The translations under genes and the position numbers were made by a program. A stretch of DNA of 60,976 nucleotides, taken from CAZJRQ01 sp964548535 (GTDB lineage Bacteria; Bacillota; Clostridia; Oscillospirales; Ruminococcaceae). Below, in pieces: positions 51,967 through 60,775 of the stretch. Positions within the stretch are counted from its first letter, which is position 1; the number at the start of each line of letters is the position of its first letter. The stretch lies in assembly GCA_964548535.1 (NCBI GenBank), contig CAZJRQ010000011.1:1-60976 (forward strand). Reading direction: 5' to 3'. Under the pieces are notes generated by a model that ran no database searches, had not been told where the DNA came from, and saw only the letters and a list, made by a program, of their open reading frames with translations.

Positions 51967-52228
51967 TTCAAATCCTCCATAAATTATCTGTTTTATTAAC
52001 GCAATGATATTATTTTAGACTGGCAAAGAAAAATCTACAATCAGTTAACTGTAAAAAGAAAGTAAGTCAATTGAAAAATAAAAAACTGTATATTTACCCT
52101 CTTTTTTGAGTTTTTAAAATAAATTTTAAAAATAATATAAATATGGAAATGACTGATTCGATTTGAAAGTAATTTTGGAATATCAGTTGAGATGTCTGAT
52201 GTTATTTCGTTGAATTTTTTTCTAACAT
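51967..52228. other. Divergent intergenic region
   Basis: No gene is supported here. It contains a perfect CAGTTAACTG palindrome (about 52041-52050) upstream of the surface-protein gene. A weak minus-strand promoter (TTGTAG, 17 bases, TAAAAT) lies between that palindrome and the gene. The remainder is AT-rich. Confidence 0.45.
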
Positions 52229-52257
52229 TTTACCTTACTATGTTGTTAGATTATACA
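52229..52257 (+). promoter_or_regulatory. Promoter of the phosphatase-like lipoprotein
   Basis: TTTACC is followed after 17 bases by TATACA, about 50 bases before the ATG. Confidence 0.55.
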
Positions 52258-52309
52258 ATAATTATGTATGATTATATAGTGACTTAAAATATGAAAGAGG
52301 TAAAATAAT

Positions 52310-53338
52310 ATGGAAATGAAAAGAAAAATGAAGAGCATAGTTGCACTAATTTTGTGCTGTGCAATTGGTATTAGTGTTGTAGGCTGTTCAAGTGAGGATA
52401 ATTCTTCAAGCGAATCTGATAGCAGTGCTGTGTCAAGCAGTGATGATGTTTCATCTGAGTCTGATAAGGAGACTGAAAGTAAAGATGAGAGTTCAGAAGA
52501 CGAAACGGATACTTATAAAAATGATGTAACTGCTGAGAATCAAACTTTAGGTCTTGAGGGTGTAGAAAATGCACGACAGATTGGCGGATATTACACTACT
52601 GACGGAAAAAAGGTTAAAGATGGAGTTTTGCTAAGATCAGCAAAGCTTGCTGCAGCTACTGAAGAGGATTTGACAAAGCTTAAGGAAACGTATAATCTAA
52701 CAACTGTTATTGATTTTAGAACTACTGACGAAATTGCAGCAGCTCCAGATCCCGAGATTGACGGTGTAGAAAATGTTCAAATTAGAATTCTTGATGAAAG
52801 CGTAGAAGATGATACAATGGCGGTTATTGCAGGTATTTATGCCGAAACTGATGACCCAGCACTAGCTATGCTTGAGATGTATCGTAAAGGCATACTTAGT
52901 GATGATATGTATACAAAAATGTTTGAGTCTGATTATACAAAGAAAGCTTATCGCAAATTTTTTGACCAGCTTTTAGCACAAGAAGACGGTGCGGTTTTGT
53001 GGCATTGCACTGGCGGTAAGGACAGAGCAGGTACTGCTGCTGTTTTAATGCTGACAGTTTTGGGAGTTGATAAAGAAACAGTTCTTGCAGATTTTGCTTT
53101 GACAAATGATTTTAATAAAGCGTCAATTGACTATATGGTTTCAGCAGCGAGTGAGCTTACAGATGACCAAGAAGAGCTTGACGGCGTTGCCGCTCTTGTA
53201 GGAGTATTACCGAAGCTTATGGAAAATCTATTTGATAAGGCTGAGGCTGAGGATGGTTCAATGCTAGAATTCATCAAGAAAAACCTAGATATTACTGATG
53301 AGGAAATTGAAAAACTTCGTGGCATGTACCTAGAATAA
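52310..53338 (+). CDS. Tyrosine-phosphatase-like lipoprotein
   Basis: This 342-residue exported protein has a lipobox (ISVVGC) followed by a long Ser/Asp/Glu linker (about 25-70). A phosphatase domain follows, with the P-loop HCTGGKDRAGTAA (Cys nucleophile, Arg) and upstream FRTTDEIAA, the general-acid region of the Tyr_phosphatase/triple-specificity group. Such LpqB/MptpB-like enzymes remove phosphate from phosphotyrosine, phosphoserine or phosphoinositides. Acting outside the cell, it would meet host or environmental substrates. AGAGG lies 9 bases before the ATG. Confidence 0.9.
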   Translation: MEMKRKMKSIVALILCCAIGISVVGCSSEDNSSSESDSSAVSSSDDVSSESDKETESKDESSEDETDTYKNDVTAENQTLGLEGVENARQIGGYYTTDGKKVKDGVLLRSAKLAAATEEDLTKLKETYNLTTVIDFRTTDEIAAAPDPEIDGVENVQIRILDESVEDDTMAVIAGIYAETDDPALAMLEMYRKGILSDDMYTKMFESDYTKKAYRKFFDQLLAQEDGAVLWHCTGGKDRAGTAAVLMLTVLGVDKETVLADFALTNDFNKASIDYMVSAASELTDDQEELDGVAALVGVLPKLMENLFDKAEAEDGSMLEFIKKNLDITDEEIEKLRGMYLE

Positions 53339-53370
53339 TTTTGGCAACTACTAAAATATAAATAACTCAA

Positions 53371-53414
53371 AAAAATCTGCTAAAGGATGATAAAGTCCTC
53401 TTGCAGATTTTTTG
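53371..53414. terminator. Bidirectional terminator after the phosphatase gene
   Basis: AAAAATCTGC pairs with GCAGATTTTT, and an inner AGGA/TCCT pairing extends it. A and T runs on the two sides suit both converging genes. Confidence 0.85.
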
Positions 53415-53454
53415 TTATGTGGAAATATAATTATGGGTTTAAATATTTATTGCA

Positions 53455-54861
53455 CTATCTCCATAGTCCGCGTTTTTTACGAATTGTATAGTACAAATCA
53501 TGCTCCATAGCCATAACCTTTTCAACTGGAACACTCTTGAACACTGGCATTTTCATCTTATATTTAATCCAAATAAATGAGTAAATTCCAAGTACTACAA
53601 GTGTGCCTAAAGTTAGCAGCCAGATAGCATTTCGCTCCTGCACGTCAGTTGAAATGTTCAAAATCATATAAACTGTGCCAGCGATTCCGATTATAGGAAA
53701 CAGCGGTCCGCATGGTACTTTAAATGAACGTGGAGCTTTTGGAAGTCTTTTTCTTAAAATCAAAACATCAATATGTGCAAGTATGTATGAAATCATCCAG
53801 AATACTGAGCCGACCAAAATCAAGAATGAAATCGCATTTGATGAATTGTTGCTTATTGCGGCAAAAAAGAAAATTGAAACACTTACGAAAACAATACCAA
53901 CATAAGGCACATTGTGCTTGTTTGTCTTTGCGAAAAATTGCGGCATCATGTTCATTTTTGCCATACCCTGACAAATGCTTGCAAGACCGTTTACAGTTGA
54001 GTTTTGGGTGCTGATTACAGCCAAAGCTGCAACGAGAGTCATCCAAATCTTTCCGCCCTTGCCTAGAAGATTTACGCCGTATAGAAGATGTGGTGCAGGG
54101 GAATTTGCAAGCTCCGACCACTCAGTGTAGTTGTGAAAACCAAGTACCATGATTGACTGAACAACGCAGATTAAAGCAAGTCCAATCATCATTCCAAGCG
54201 GAACATTTCGCTTGGCGTTCTTAACGTTTTTGGATACAGGAATAACATACTCAGCACCGATAAAAAGCCAAAACGCAACAGCAGTCATAGAAACAACTTC
54301 TTTAGCGTCAACAGCCATGCTCATTGGCTGGTCGATTACAGTTCCAGTACCCATTTTAAACATTCCGATAAAGCCCATTACAACCATAGAACCAACGAGC
54401 AAGAATGCAACAAGTCCCTGAATTTTTGCGAACATGTCAACACCGAATAGATTTGCAATCATAACAGCGACCGTCATAACAAGTGTGAAAATAATGCTAG
54501 GTATGTTAAGCGGAATAGTTTCAGACATTGCGTATGAAAAAATCGATGCCTCAACGCCTGATGACAAAATGTTGCAGATTAAATATCCGCCAACCATAGA
54601 AATTAAAGTCGGAAAAGGCCCCATGCAGGCAAGTGTATATTGTGCCAGACCGCCCGTTGTGTTAGGCATTAAAGCGTTAAGCTCAGAGAGTGATGCAACG
54701 GTTGTCATGTTAAGCAGACAAGCAATCACCATAGCACCAATAAAAACGACACCAAGAGTTCCAGCACCTTGACCTAAAGATACAAGACAGCTAGTAGCAA
54801 TTACAAGTCCAACAGAAACAGAAACGACACTTCCAAGACCAAGTTTTTTGCCGTCATCCAT
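53455..54861 (-). CDS. APC family amino-acid permease
   Basis: This 468-residue membrane protein has about twelve helices. The N-terminal segment LGLGSVVSVSVGLVIATSCL is typical of the APC superfamily, followed by SLSELNALMPNTTGGLAQY (helix 2 region). The C-terminal tail is basic. It is the last gene of the minus-strand cluster with a P-II protein, an AraC regulator and an ornithine-cyclodeaminase-family enzyme. It probably imports the amino acid or amine that the cluster oxidises. The exact substrate is not evident. Confidence 0.9.
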   Translation of the reverse strand: MDDGKKLGLGSVVSVSVGLVIATSCLVSLGQGAGTLGVVFIGAMVIACLLNMTTVASLSELNALMPNTTGGLAQYTLACMGPFPTLISMVGGYLICNILSSGVEASIFSYAMSETIPLNIPSIIFTLVMTVAVMIANLFGVDMFAKIQGLVAFLLVGSMVVMGFIGMFKMGTGTVIDQPMSMAVDAKEVVSMTAVAFWLFIGAEYVIPVSKNVKNAKRNVPLGMMIGLALICVVQSIMVLGFHNYTEWSELANSPAPHLLYGVNLLGKGGKIWMTLVAALAVISTQNSTVNGLASICQGMAKMNMMPQFFAKTNKHNVPYVGIVFVSVSIFFFAAISNNSSNAISFLILVGSVFWMISYILAHIDVLILRKRLPKAPRSFKVPCGPLFPIIGIAGTVYMILNISTDVQERNAIWLLTLGTLVVLGIYSFIWIKYKMKMPVFKSVPVEKVMAMEHDLYYTIRKKRGLWR

Positions 54862-54888
54862 ATAACCAGTCCTTTCAAAGAAGTTTAT

Positions 54889-55233
54889 TTATAGAGCGTC
54901 CAAACCTTCGTCGCCGGTTCTAATGCGAACAACGTTCGTAATGTCATAAACAAAAATCTTTCCGTCACCAATGTGACCTGTGTATAGCTCGTGCTTTACA
55001 AGTTCTAGAATCTCTGGGACTTTTTCTGTTTCGATAACTATAGAAATCTGCTGTTTGGGTAAAAGCTCCATTTCGCAAGTGCCCTCAATTTCGTATTCTC
55101 TAGTTCCTCGTTCAACACCGCAACCTAAAACCTGCATTACAGTCATACCTCTAACGCCTGCCTGGCTTAGTACTGACTTCAAACTCGCGAATTTTGACAT
55201 TCCTGTAATAATTTCGATTCTAGATAATTTCAT
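54889..55233 (-). CDS. Divergent P-II family nitrogen regulatory protein
   Basis: This 114-residue trimeric signal protein has the P-II core (MKLSRIEIITGM, GVRGMTVMQVLG) and an intact B-loop (TGHIGDGKIFV, RIRTGDEG) that binds ATP/ADP. The T-loop diverges: the uridylylated tyrosine 51 of classical GlnB is a cysteine (GTCEMELLPK), and the GFGRQKG segment reads GCGVERG. It lies with an amino-acid permease instead of amtB. It may sense energy and 2-oxoglutarate and control the permease or the dehydrogenase. The second ATG is chosen, with GGAAGGAAG upstream. Confidence 0.9.
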   Translation of the reverse strand: MKLSRIEIITGMSKFASLKSVLSQAGVRGMTVMQVLGCGVERGTREYEIEGTCEMELLPKQQISIVIETEKVPEILELVKHELYTGHIGDGKIFVYDITNVVRIRTGDEGLDAL

Positions 55234-56041
55234 ATTCATCTTCCTTCCAATTAATATTTTTCATTATACTGCGATAAACCTCAGGAGTAATTCCTGTAAA
55301 GCATTTAAAATCCTTAATCAAATGCGACTGGTCGTAATATCCGCAATCAATAGCAAGCTTGTCCATTCCGATATCTCCATGCAAATGAATGTGGTTTAGC
55401 ATTGCCTGAAATCTTACGAATTTCTCAAACATCTTAGGTGAAATGCCGTGAATTTTCTCAAAACATCTTCGAATGTAGCATTCAGAATATCCAGTTTCAA
55501 CAGCAAGCTGTTTAACGGTTATGTTTCCCTTGCATTCATAGATTCTTTTTTTAATATACTGCTCAATAGCGTGAATAGAGCTGTGCTGTTCGCAATTTTC
55601 AGAAAAGCTTGTGTAGTAATCTAAAAATATGCTTGATCGTTTTGAAAGGCTGTCACCTTCAGCAATTTTTTGTGCAAGATTATCTTTAAAAGAGTTAATG
55701 TCGATTTCCAAGTCTGCATTTACAACGTCAAAGATCGATAAGTCTTTAGGAAGCAGGCATTTTCCAGGCTTAAAGCATACTCCAAAGTAAGTTCTGCCCT
55801 GTTCAAAATCCCAGTCCTTGACCTTTAAAACCGTACCTCCAATGTAGGTTTTAACATCATTTTCACCTATTCCAAAAATCAAATCAGTAGTACCATCGGG
55901 TACTGCCTGAAAGCTTTGTTTTACTCCGTCCTCAACTGAAAACTCATAAAAATGAGAAATTTCAGTTTTAGGTACAATAATGCTTTTATAATCTTCCGCA
56001 TTTGCAATAACATAAGGTTGTATGCTCAAAACGTTATTCAC
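55220..56041 (-). CDS. AraC family transcriptional regulator
   Basis: This 273-residue protein has an N-terminal sensing domain (SFQAVPDGTTDLIFGIGEND, DUF6597-like) and a C-terminal double helix-turn-helix: NITVKQLAVETGYSECYIRR, and DKLAIDCGYYDQSHLIKDFK near the end. The start is GTG with GGAGG 9 bases upstream. It sits between the ornithine-cyclodeaminase-family gene and the P-II gene, overlapping the latter by 14 bases. It is the likely local activator of the cluster, responding to the amino acid substrate. Confidence 0.92.
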   Translation of the reverse strand: MNNVLSIQPYVIANAEDYKSIIVPKTEISHFYEFSVEDGVKQSFQAVPDGTTDLIFGIGENDVKTYIGGTVLKVKDWDFEQGRTYFGVCFKPGKCLLPKDLSIFDVVNADLEIDINSFKDNLAQKIAEGDSLSKRSSIFLDYYTSFSENCEQHSSIHAIEQYIKKRIYECKGNITVKQLAVETGYSECYIRRCFEKIHGISPKMFEKFVRFQAMLNHIHLHGDIGMDKLAIDCGYYDQSHLIKDFKCFTGITPEVYRSIMKNINWKEDEYEII

Positions 56042-56059
56042 GCAATCATTCCTCCAGCT

Positions 56060-57190
56060 TTATACCATGTCAGGAGCGTCCCATAAAGGAAGTTCGACAC
56101 CGATACCTTTAGCTAGAGCATTTCTATAAAGAGTTCCTCCCCAAGCAATATCCTCAACAGGCATACCGCCGACTGAATAAACGATAATATCATCATCACT
56201 TTCACGTCCTGCGTGTTTTCCTGTAATAACATCAGCAATGTCGATTATGTCATCTCTGCTAATCTTACCCTCGTGTTTAAGATCAGTGAATTTAGTACCG
56301 ATAATCTGAACCTGCTCGTAACTAGGATATGGGTATTCTTCTTCCCAAGCCTCATAAAGCTGATAGTTGTCAACAACAAGCTTGCACCTGTTTGAAAGAA
56401 AATCATCATCCAGTCTGGCAGCTGACGGCATACTAATTAGCGCACCCTTTTTAATCCAAGACTCGTCGATGTATGGGAAAGTAGAAATATCATTTTTTAC
56501 TGTAGTTGTCATGCTGACAATGTCGCTGTCACGTACAGCCTCTTCAACAGTTTCGCAAATAATGATATTTTTTATCTGCGGGAAATCTTTTTGAACATAC
56601 TCTGCAAAATTATCAATTGAACCTTTTCCGCGTCCTTTTATTTTAACCGTATCTAAGTTAGGGCAAACACTCATGAAAGCACTAAGGGAAGTTCTTCCCA
56701 TTACACCAGGTCCAACAACTGCAACAGTTTTTGAATCCTTTCTTGCTAAGAACTTTGCACCAACTCCAGGTATACCTCCTGTAAGGTATGAACTTACTAA
56801 ATTCGCGGACATCAAAGCCAGCGGAGCACCAGTGTCTTTGTCATTAAGCATCATCATAAGAATTGATCGAGGCAACCCTTTTTTCTTATTCTCAATGTTA
56901 GAACCATACCACTTCATACCAGCCATTTGGTATCTTCCGCCCAAGTAAGCAGGCATTGCCATAAATCTGCGGTCAACATCGTTTCTAGGCATTCCCTCAA
57001 ACTCAGGTTCGTCAGGGAAAGTAACCATTGATCCATGTGAATTATGATTTTGTCCTGCCATTACGTAGTCACCCTTGTTTAAAGTAACCAGCAAATCCTC
57101 CATGACCTCGACACACTGCCCCATATCCTTAGCACCAGCTTCAATCATGTCTGGTTCGCTAAGATATAGAAATTTAATTTTCTGATCCAT
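56060..57190 (-). CDS. Ornithine cyclodeaminase / mu-crystallin family enzyme
   Basis: This 376-residue protein has the NAD(P)-binding Rossmann segment (TVAVVGPGVMGRTSLSAF) and substrate-region motifs (RRFMAMPAYLGGRYQMAGMK, ASSYL-type turn). It matches ornithine cyclodeaminase-like proteins that are often annotated tyramine oxidase subunit B. Related enzymes make proline from ornithine or reduce cyclic imines and opine-like compounds. The surrounding dehydrogenase subunits suggest a joint pathway of amino/imino-acid breakdown. The reaction cannot be fixed from sequence. AGGTGGAGG precedes the ATG. Confidence 0.85.
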   Translation of the reverse strand: MDQKIKFLYLSEPDMIEAGAKDMGQCVEVMEDLLVTLNKGDYVMAGQNHNSHGSMVTFPDEPEFEGMPRNDVDRRFMAMPAYLGGRYQMAGMKWYGSNIENKKKGLPRSILMMMLNDKDTGAPLALMSANLVSSYLTGGIPGVGAKFLARKDSKTVAVVGPGVMGRTSLSAFMSVCPNLDTVKIKGRGKGSIDNFAEYVQKDFPQIKNIIICETVEEAVRDSDIVSMTTTVKNDISTFPYIDESWIKKGALISMPSAARLDDDFLSNRCKLVVDNYQLYEAWEEEYPYPSYEQVQIIGTKFTDLKHEGKISRDDIIDIADVITGKHAGRESDDDIIVYSVGGMPVEDIAWGGTLYRNALAKGIGVELPLWDAPDMV

Positions 57191-57254
57191 AATTTGTTTT
57201 CCTCCACCTGTTAGACTTATATGAATCGAAAAAATCAGCTTTTAATCCATTATA

Positions 57255-57283
57255 AGTATAACATTTTTATTAATTGTTGTCTA
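57255..57283 (-). promoter_or_regulatory. Internal promoter before the cyclodeaminase-family gene
   Basis: On the minus strand TAGACA is followed after 17 bases by TATACT. It would start a transcript for the cyclodeaminase-family, AraC, P-II and permease genes independently of the upstream dehydrogenase operon. Confidence 0.7.
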
Positions 57284-57325
57284 CATTTTCTGTTATTAAA
57301 TAACTTTTAATTACTTAAAATAACT

Positions 57326-58453
57326 TTAAATTACAGCATGAAAACGGTCGTATCTGAACTCACTCATGTCAACTATAGTCTTTTCACCCATAGCCATTTG
57401 AGAGAGTACTTGACCTACAACAGGAGCAATTCCGAAACCGTGTCCAGTAAAAGCACAAGCTAAAATCAAGTTAGGAACTTCGTCAATCTCACTTATTACA
57501 GGTACGCCGTCGATGCAAACGTCTTCGTATCCTGCCCAAGTTCTGACGATTTTTGTGTTTTCAAGCTTTGGAATATACTTCATAATTCCTCGGCAAATGC
57601 AAGGAGCGGTAAGACTTGATGTCACCATGTGACCGTTATCCTTGTTTACAGTTTCAAGCCCTGACGCACCGCCGAATACAAATGAGCCGTGTGAAGTTTG
57701 ATGTCCGTAAAAATCAGCATCAGCAGTACCAAGCATTTGAGCGAACATTTTAGGTTCAGCCTCAGTAACCAAAACCTCGATAAGCTCTTTTTGCATTGGG
57801 ATGTGAATGCCTACAGAATCAGCAATATCCTGACTTTCATAACCTGATGCAATGATGATTTTGTCGCCGTGATAAATGTTCTTCTTTGTCACAACAGTGT
57901 CTGCCGCACCTTTGGTTTTCTTGATTTTGATAACCTCTTCGCCAGTTATAAATCTAACACCCAATGCTCTTGCAGATTTGTAGTAGCCTAAAGTAGTCAA
58001 AAACGGATTTGCGTGACCGTCTGTTGCACACCAGCTTGCACCGATTACTTCGTCACTTAGATAAGGGTTAATCTTACGAACCTCATTTGCATTAATCATT
58101 TTTACATCAAGTCCGCAAGCGGTAGCTCTGTTAGTAAGACCCTGTAAAATCTCAAGATGTCTGTCAGTTTTACCAAGTCTAAGATTTCCGCCTTGCTCGT
58201 ATTCAACATCAATACCAAGCTCATTTGACAAATTCGGCCACAGATTTTTTACAGCATACATTGCAAGAGGAAGCTCTCTAGGGTCACGTCCTGATTGGCG
58301 AACACCTCCGCCATTTCTGCTAGAACCGCCGTTTCCAATACTCTCGTCTTTTTCCAAAACAATAACCGAAACGTTTTTCTTAGCTAGATAATAAGCAGTC
58401 GCACATCCGATTACACCGCCTCCGACAATAACAACATCAGCATGATTATTCAT
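57326..58453 (-). CDS. FAD-dependent oxidoreductase, DAO family (HcnC/beta-subunit type)
   Basis: This 375-residue flavoprotein has the FAD-binding segment DVVIVGGGVIGCATAYYLAK. It has the DAO-type features GGGVRQSGRD and, near the C terminus, ACAFTGHGFGIAPVVGQVL. It resembles the catalytic subunit of heteromeric sarcosine, proline, opine or HcnABC-type dehydrogenases, which oxidise secondary amines or glycine. Its ATG overlaps the end of the BFD-type gene by 8 bases, and AAGGAGG lies 9 bases upstream. Confidence 0.92.
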   Translation of the reverse strand: MNNHADVVIVGGGVIGCATAYYLAKKNVSVIVLEKDESIGNGGSSRNGGGVRQSGRDPRELPLAMYAVKNLWPNLSNELGIDVEYEQGGNLRLGKTDRHLEILQGLTNRATACGLDVKMINANEVRKINPYLSDEVIGASWCATDGHANPFLTTLGYYKSARALGVRFITGEEVIKIKKTKGAADTVVTKKNIYHGDKIIIASGYESQDIADSVGIHIPMQKELIEVLVTEAEPKMFAQMLGTADADFYGHQTSHGSFVFGGASGLETVNKDNGHMVTSSLTAPCICRGIMKYIPKLENTKIVRTWAGYEDVCIDGVPVISEIDEVPNLILACAFTGHGFGIAPVVGQVLSQMAMGEKTIVDMSEFRYDRFHAVI

Positions 58454-58784
58454 CAGCCTCACCCTCCTTTGCAAATACTTTCATTTCAATTGGTCGCATT
58501 GGAGCTCTCGAAGTCGCACATTCTAGCTTATCGCGTGAAACCGAAAGTTCATCTGCCACGATTCTTTTAACAAGTGCCGCACAAGTTTGTCCTTGACAAA
58601 GTCCCATGCCTGCACGTAAATATATTCTGATTTCTGAAATTGTATACATTCCGTCATGAACAGCCTGCCTAATCTCGCCTTTGGTAACTTCCTCACACCT
58701 GCACACTAGCATATCATCATCAGGCTTTGGAACAAACTCGCCAATTTCAGAAACTTCAATAGCTCTATCATAAATGTTTTCCAT
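58446..58784 (-). CDS. BFD-like [2Fe-2S]-binding subunit
   Basis: This 112-residue protein has a BFD-type iron-sulfur motif: CRCEEV near residue 26, and the second cysteine pair in GMGLCQGQTCAALVKRI. Such domains are subunits or C-terminal parts of the FAD/NAD(P)-binding alpha subunit of multi-subunit amine dehydrogenases. Here it is a separate gene between the two flavoprotein genes. The start at 58784 is favoured by GGGAGG 7 bases upstream. Confidence 0.88.
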   Translation of the reverse strand: MENIYDRAIEVSEIGEFVPKPDDDMLVCRCEEVTKGEIRQAVHDGMYTISEIRIYLRAGMGLCQGQTCAALVKRIVADELSVSRDKLECATSRAPMRPIEMKVFAKEGEADE

Positions 58785-58806
58785 TATAAATCCTCCCACT
58801 AGTGAA

Positions 58807-60384
58807 TTATTCAGCGTTATAAAATCTAGCTGTATAAGCCATATCAGCTGGAACTTTAATTGTCAAAAGGTTGGTATGGTCGAACGCCTTTGAAGTTTTA
58901 ACCTCTAAAACCTCTGCCTCACAAACTTTTTTACCGCTCCTGTCAAGTCCGAATCCTTTGTCGTGAATGTTAGGCAAAGGAAGAAATTCATAAGGTAGTG
59001 TGACTGTTGCGAAACCGTCCTCGTAAGTTTCATTTACTAGGAAAATAGCTTGACCAGAGCAAGCCGCAACGCACATTCCGCAGCCGATACACTCGATATT
59101 TTCATCAACAGCAGGAAGCATAGTAATTTTACTGCCGATTTTAATACACTTTTTAGGGCAAGCGTCTTGACATGGATTGCAAGGAATATTTTGTGAGCAT
59201 TCCATAACTGGGTGAATGCCAGCCTTATGAGTAACTCCAGGAAAACGCTCAATTTCGTCATTAGCGATATATCCGTTTGACAAAAGACTAGCTGAAACGT
59301 CAATACCCTCATCAGTTTTTAGAATTTGCTTACCTCTATTTTCAGGAGCAAACATCCCCTGACGAAGCCCGTCAAGGGCCTTGTGATTTTCTAAAGATAC
59401 TTCATCAAGTTCTGATTTGTCAATAAATCCAAGATGATAAGCGGCTGAAACTCCAGCAATTCTGCCCTCAATCATAGCTGAACTTGCCTCTTCAATTCCT
59501 GAAACATCTCCAGCAACAAAAATTCCATCAACTGAAGTTTCTCCGAACTCGTCACATACAGGAACTTGTCCTCCGCGTCTAGGATTATCCTCCATTTGAC
59601 ATCCTGCCATTTTCAAAAGCTGTGACATTGGAGAAAGTCCTACAGCGACGCAAATTGTATCGACGTCAAAATGCTTTTCAGTGCCATCAATAAACTGGAA
59701 TTTATTATCAACTTGGGCAATAGTAACACCGTTTACAGCGTCCTCACCCTCAGCTTTGACGATAGTGTGAGAAAGATAAAAAGGTACTCCGCATCTAGCA
59801 ACCTTAGCGGCGTGAACACCGTATCCGCCAACTTTTGGAGCGGCATCAACTATAGCGACAACTTCGCATCCGCACTGCATAAGCTGAAAGCTAACAACAA
59901 GTCCAACGTTTCCAGAACCGAGCATCAAAATTTTACTTCCGGGTTTAACACCGTGAAGATTCATCATAGTTTGGGCAGCTCCAGCACCGATAACACCAGG
60001 AAGTGTCCAGCCGTCGAACATAACCATGTTTTCAGAAGCACCAGTAGCGACAATAATTGAATCGGCTTTATAATGGTATATTTCCTCGCCGATTTTTACA
60101 ACAACTTCTTTATCGAGGTAAAGTCCGACGACAGTCGCATTAAGAACGACCTCAACGCCAAGTGTTTCAGCCTCTTTCAAAAGCTGTTCGCCGATAACAA
60201 ATCCACGAACTTTAGCTTTGTGTTCTTTAGAGCCAAAGAACTTATGTATTTGTTTAAAAAGCTGTCCGCCAGGCTTTTCATTTTCATCAAAAACGACTAC
60301 CGACAAACCTCGCTTAGCAGCCTCAATAGCAGCTGACAAACCAGAAGGGCCTGCCCCCACAATGACTAAATCATATCTTTTCAT
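58807..60384 (-). CDS. FAD/NAD(P)-binding and [4Fe-4S] subunit (HcnB/alpha-subunit type)
   Basis: This 525-residue protein has an N-terminal FAD site (DLVIVGAGPSGLSAAIEAAK), a second nucleotide site (ILMLGSGNVGLVVSFQL) and the FAD motif GIFVAGDVSGIEEAS. A C-terminal ferredoxin-like domain follows, with CNPCQDACPKKC and CIGCGMCVAACSG. HcnB-type subunits normally end in a BFD domain. Here that domain is a separate gene and a two-cluster ferredoxin region is present, which suits electron delivery to ferredoxin in an anaerobe. It follows the small [2Fe-2S] gene by 15 bases. Confidence 0.9.
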   Translation of the reverse strand: MKRYDLVIVGAGPSGLSAAIEAAKRGLSVVVFDENEKPGGQLFKQIHKFFGSKEHKAKVRGFVIGEQLLKEAETLGVEVVLNATVVGLYLDKEVVVKIGEEIYHYKADSIIVATGASENMVMFDGWTLPGVIGAGAAQTMMNLHGVKPGSKILMLGSGNVGLVVSFQLMQCGCEVVAIVDAAPKVGGYGVHAAKVARCGVPFYLSHTIVKAEGEDAVNGVTIAQVDNKFQFIDGTEKHFDVDTICVAVGLSPMSQLLKMAGCQMEDNPRRGGQVPVCDEFGETSVDGIFVAGDVSGIEEASSAMIEGRIAGVSAAYHLGFIDKSELDEVSLENHKALDGLRQGMFAPENRGKQILKTDEGIDVSASLLSNGYIANDEIERFPGVTHKAGIHPVMECSQNIPCNPCQDACPKKCIKIGSKITMLPAVDENIECIGCGMCVAACSGQAIFLVNETYEDGFATVTLPYEFLPLPNIHDKGFGLDRSGKKVCEAEVLEVKTSKAFDHTNLLTIKVPADMAYTARFYNAE

Positions 60385-60399
60385 CTTTAAGCCCTCCTT

Positions 60400-60729
60400 T
60401 TATTGTTCATCAAACGGTTTGTCAGAAACTCCGTACTGAGTTTTAACCTGCATACCCTCTTTTAGCGGAGTAACACAAGTTCTGATATTTGGCTTACCGT
60501 CAACAATCATAACACAGTCCGTACATCGACCAATTGCACAAAAAATCCCGCGAGGTTTATGTTCTTTTTTAGTATAGCGATGTATCATAACGCCACTAGC
60601 TTTTAGAGCTGATGAAATAGGTTCACCCTCATAGCCCTCAAATTCTTTGCCGTCGTATGTAAATTTAACTAGTTTGCCTTCTTGCTGTTCGCCCAAAATT
60701 GGATGGACATTTATTCTATTGTTTTTCAT
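60400..60729 (-). CDS. [2Fe-2S] subunit of amine dehydrogenase (HcnA type)
   Basis: This 109-residue protein matches the Fer2_4 group: VKFTYDGKEFEGYEGEPISS, then the cysteine cluster CAIGRCTDCVM and a fourth cysteine in NIRTCVTPL. This subunit corresponds to HcnA or the N-terminal domain of sarcosine oxidase alpha. The proline/sarcosine/opine dehydrogenase complexes are built from this protein, the FAD/NAD subunit, the BFD-type subunit and the DAO-type subunit, all encoded in order here. It is the first gene after the attenuator at 60776-60813. Confidence 0.9.
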   Translation of the reverse strand: MKNNRINVHPILGEQQEGKLVKFTYDGKEFEGYEGEPISSALKASGVMIHRYTKKEHKPRGIFCAIGRCTDCVMIVDGKPNIRTCVTPLKEGMQVKTQYGVSDKPFDEQ

Positions 60730-60775
60730 ATACAGACCTCATTTCTACACAATTAAGATTTAGTTATAAAAACGC

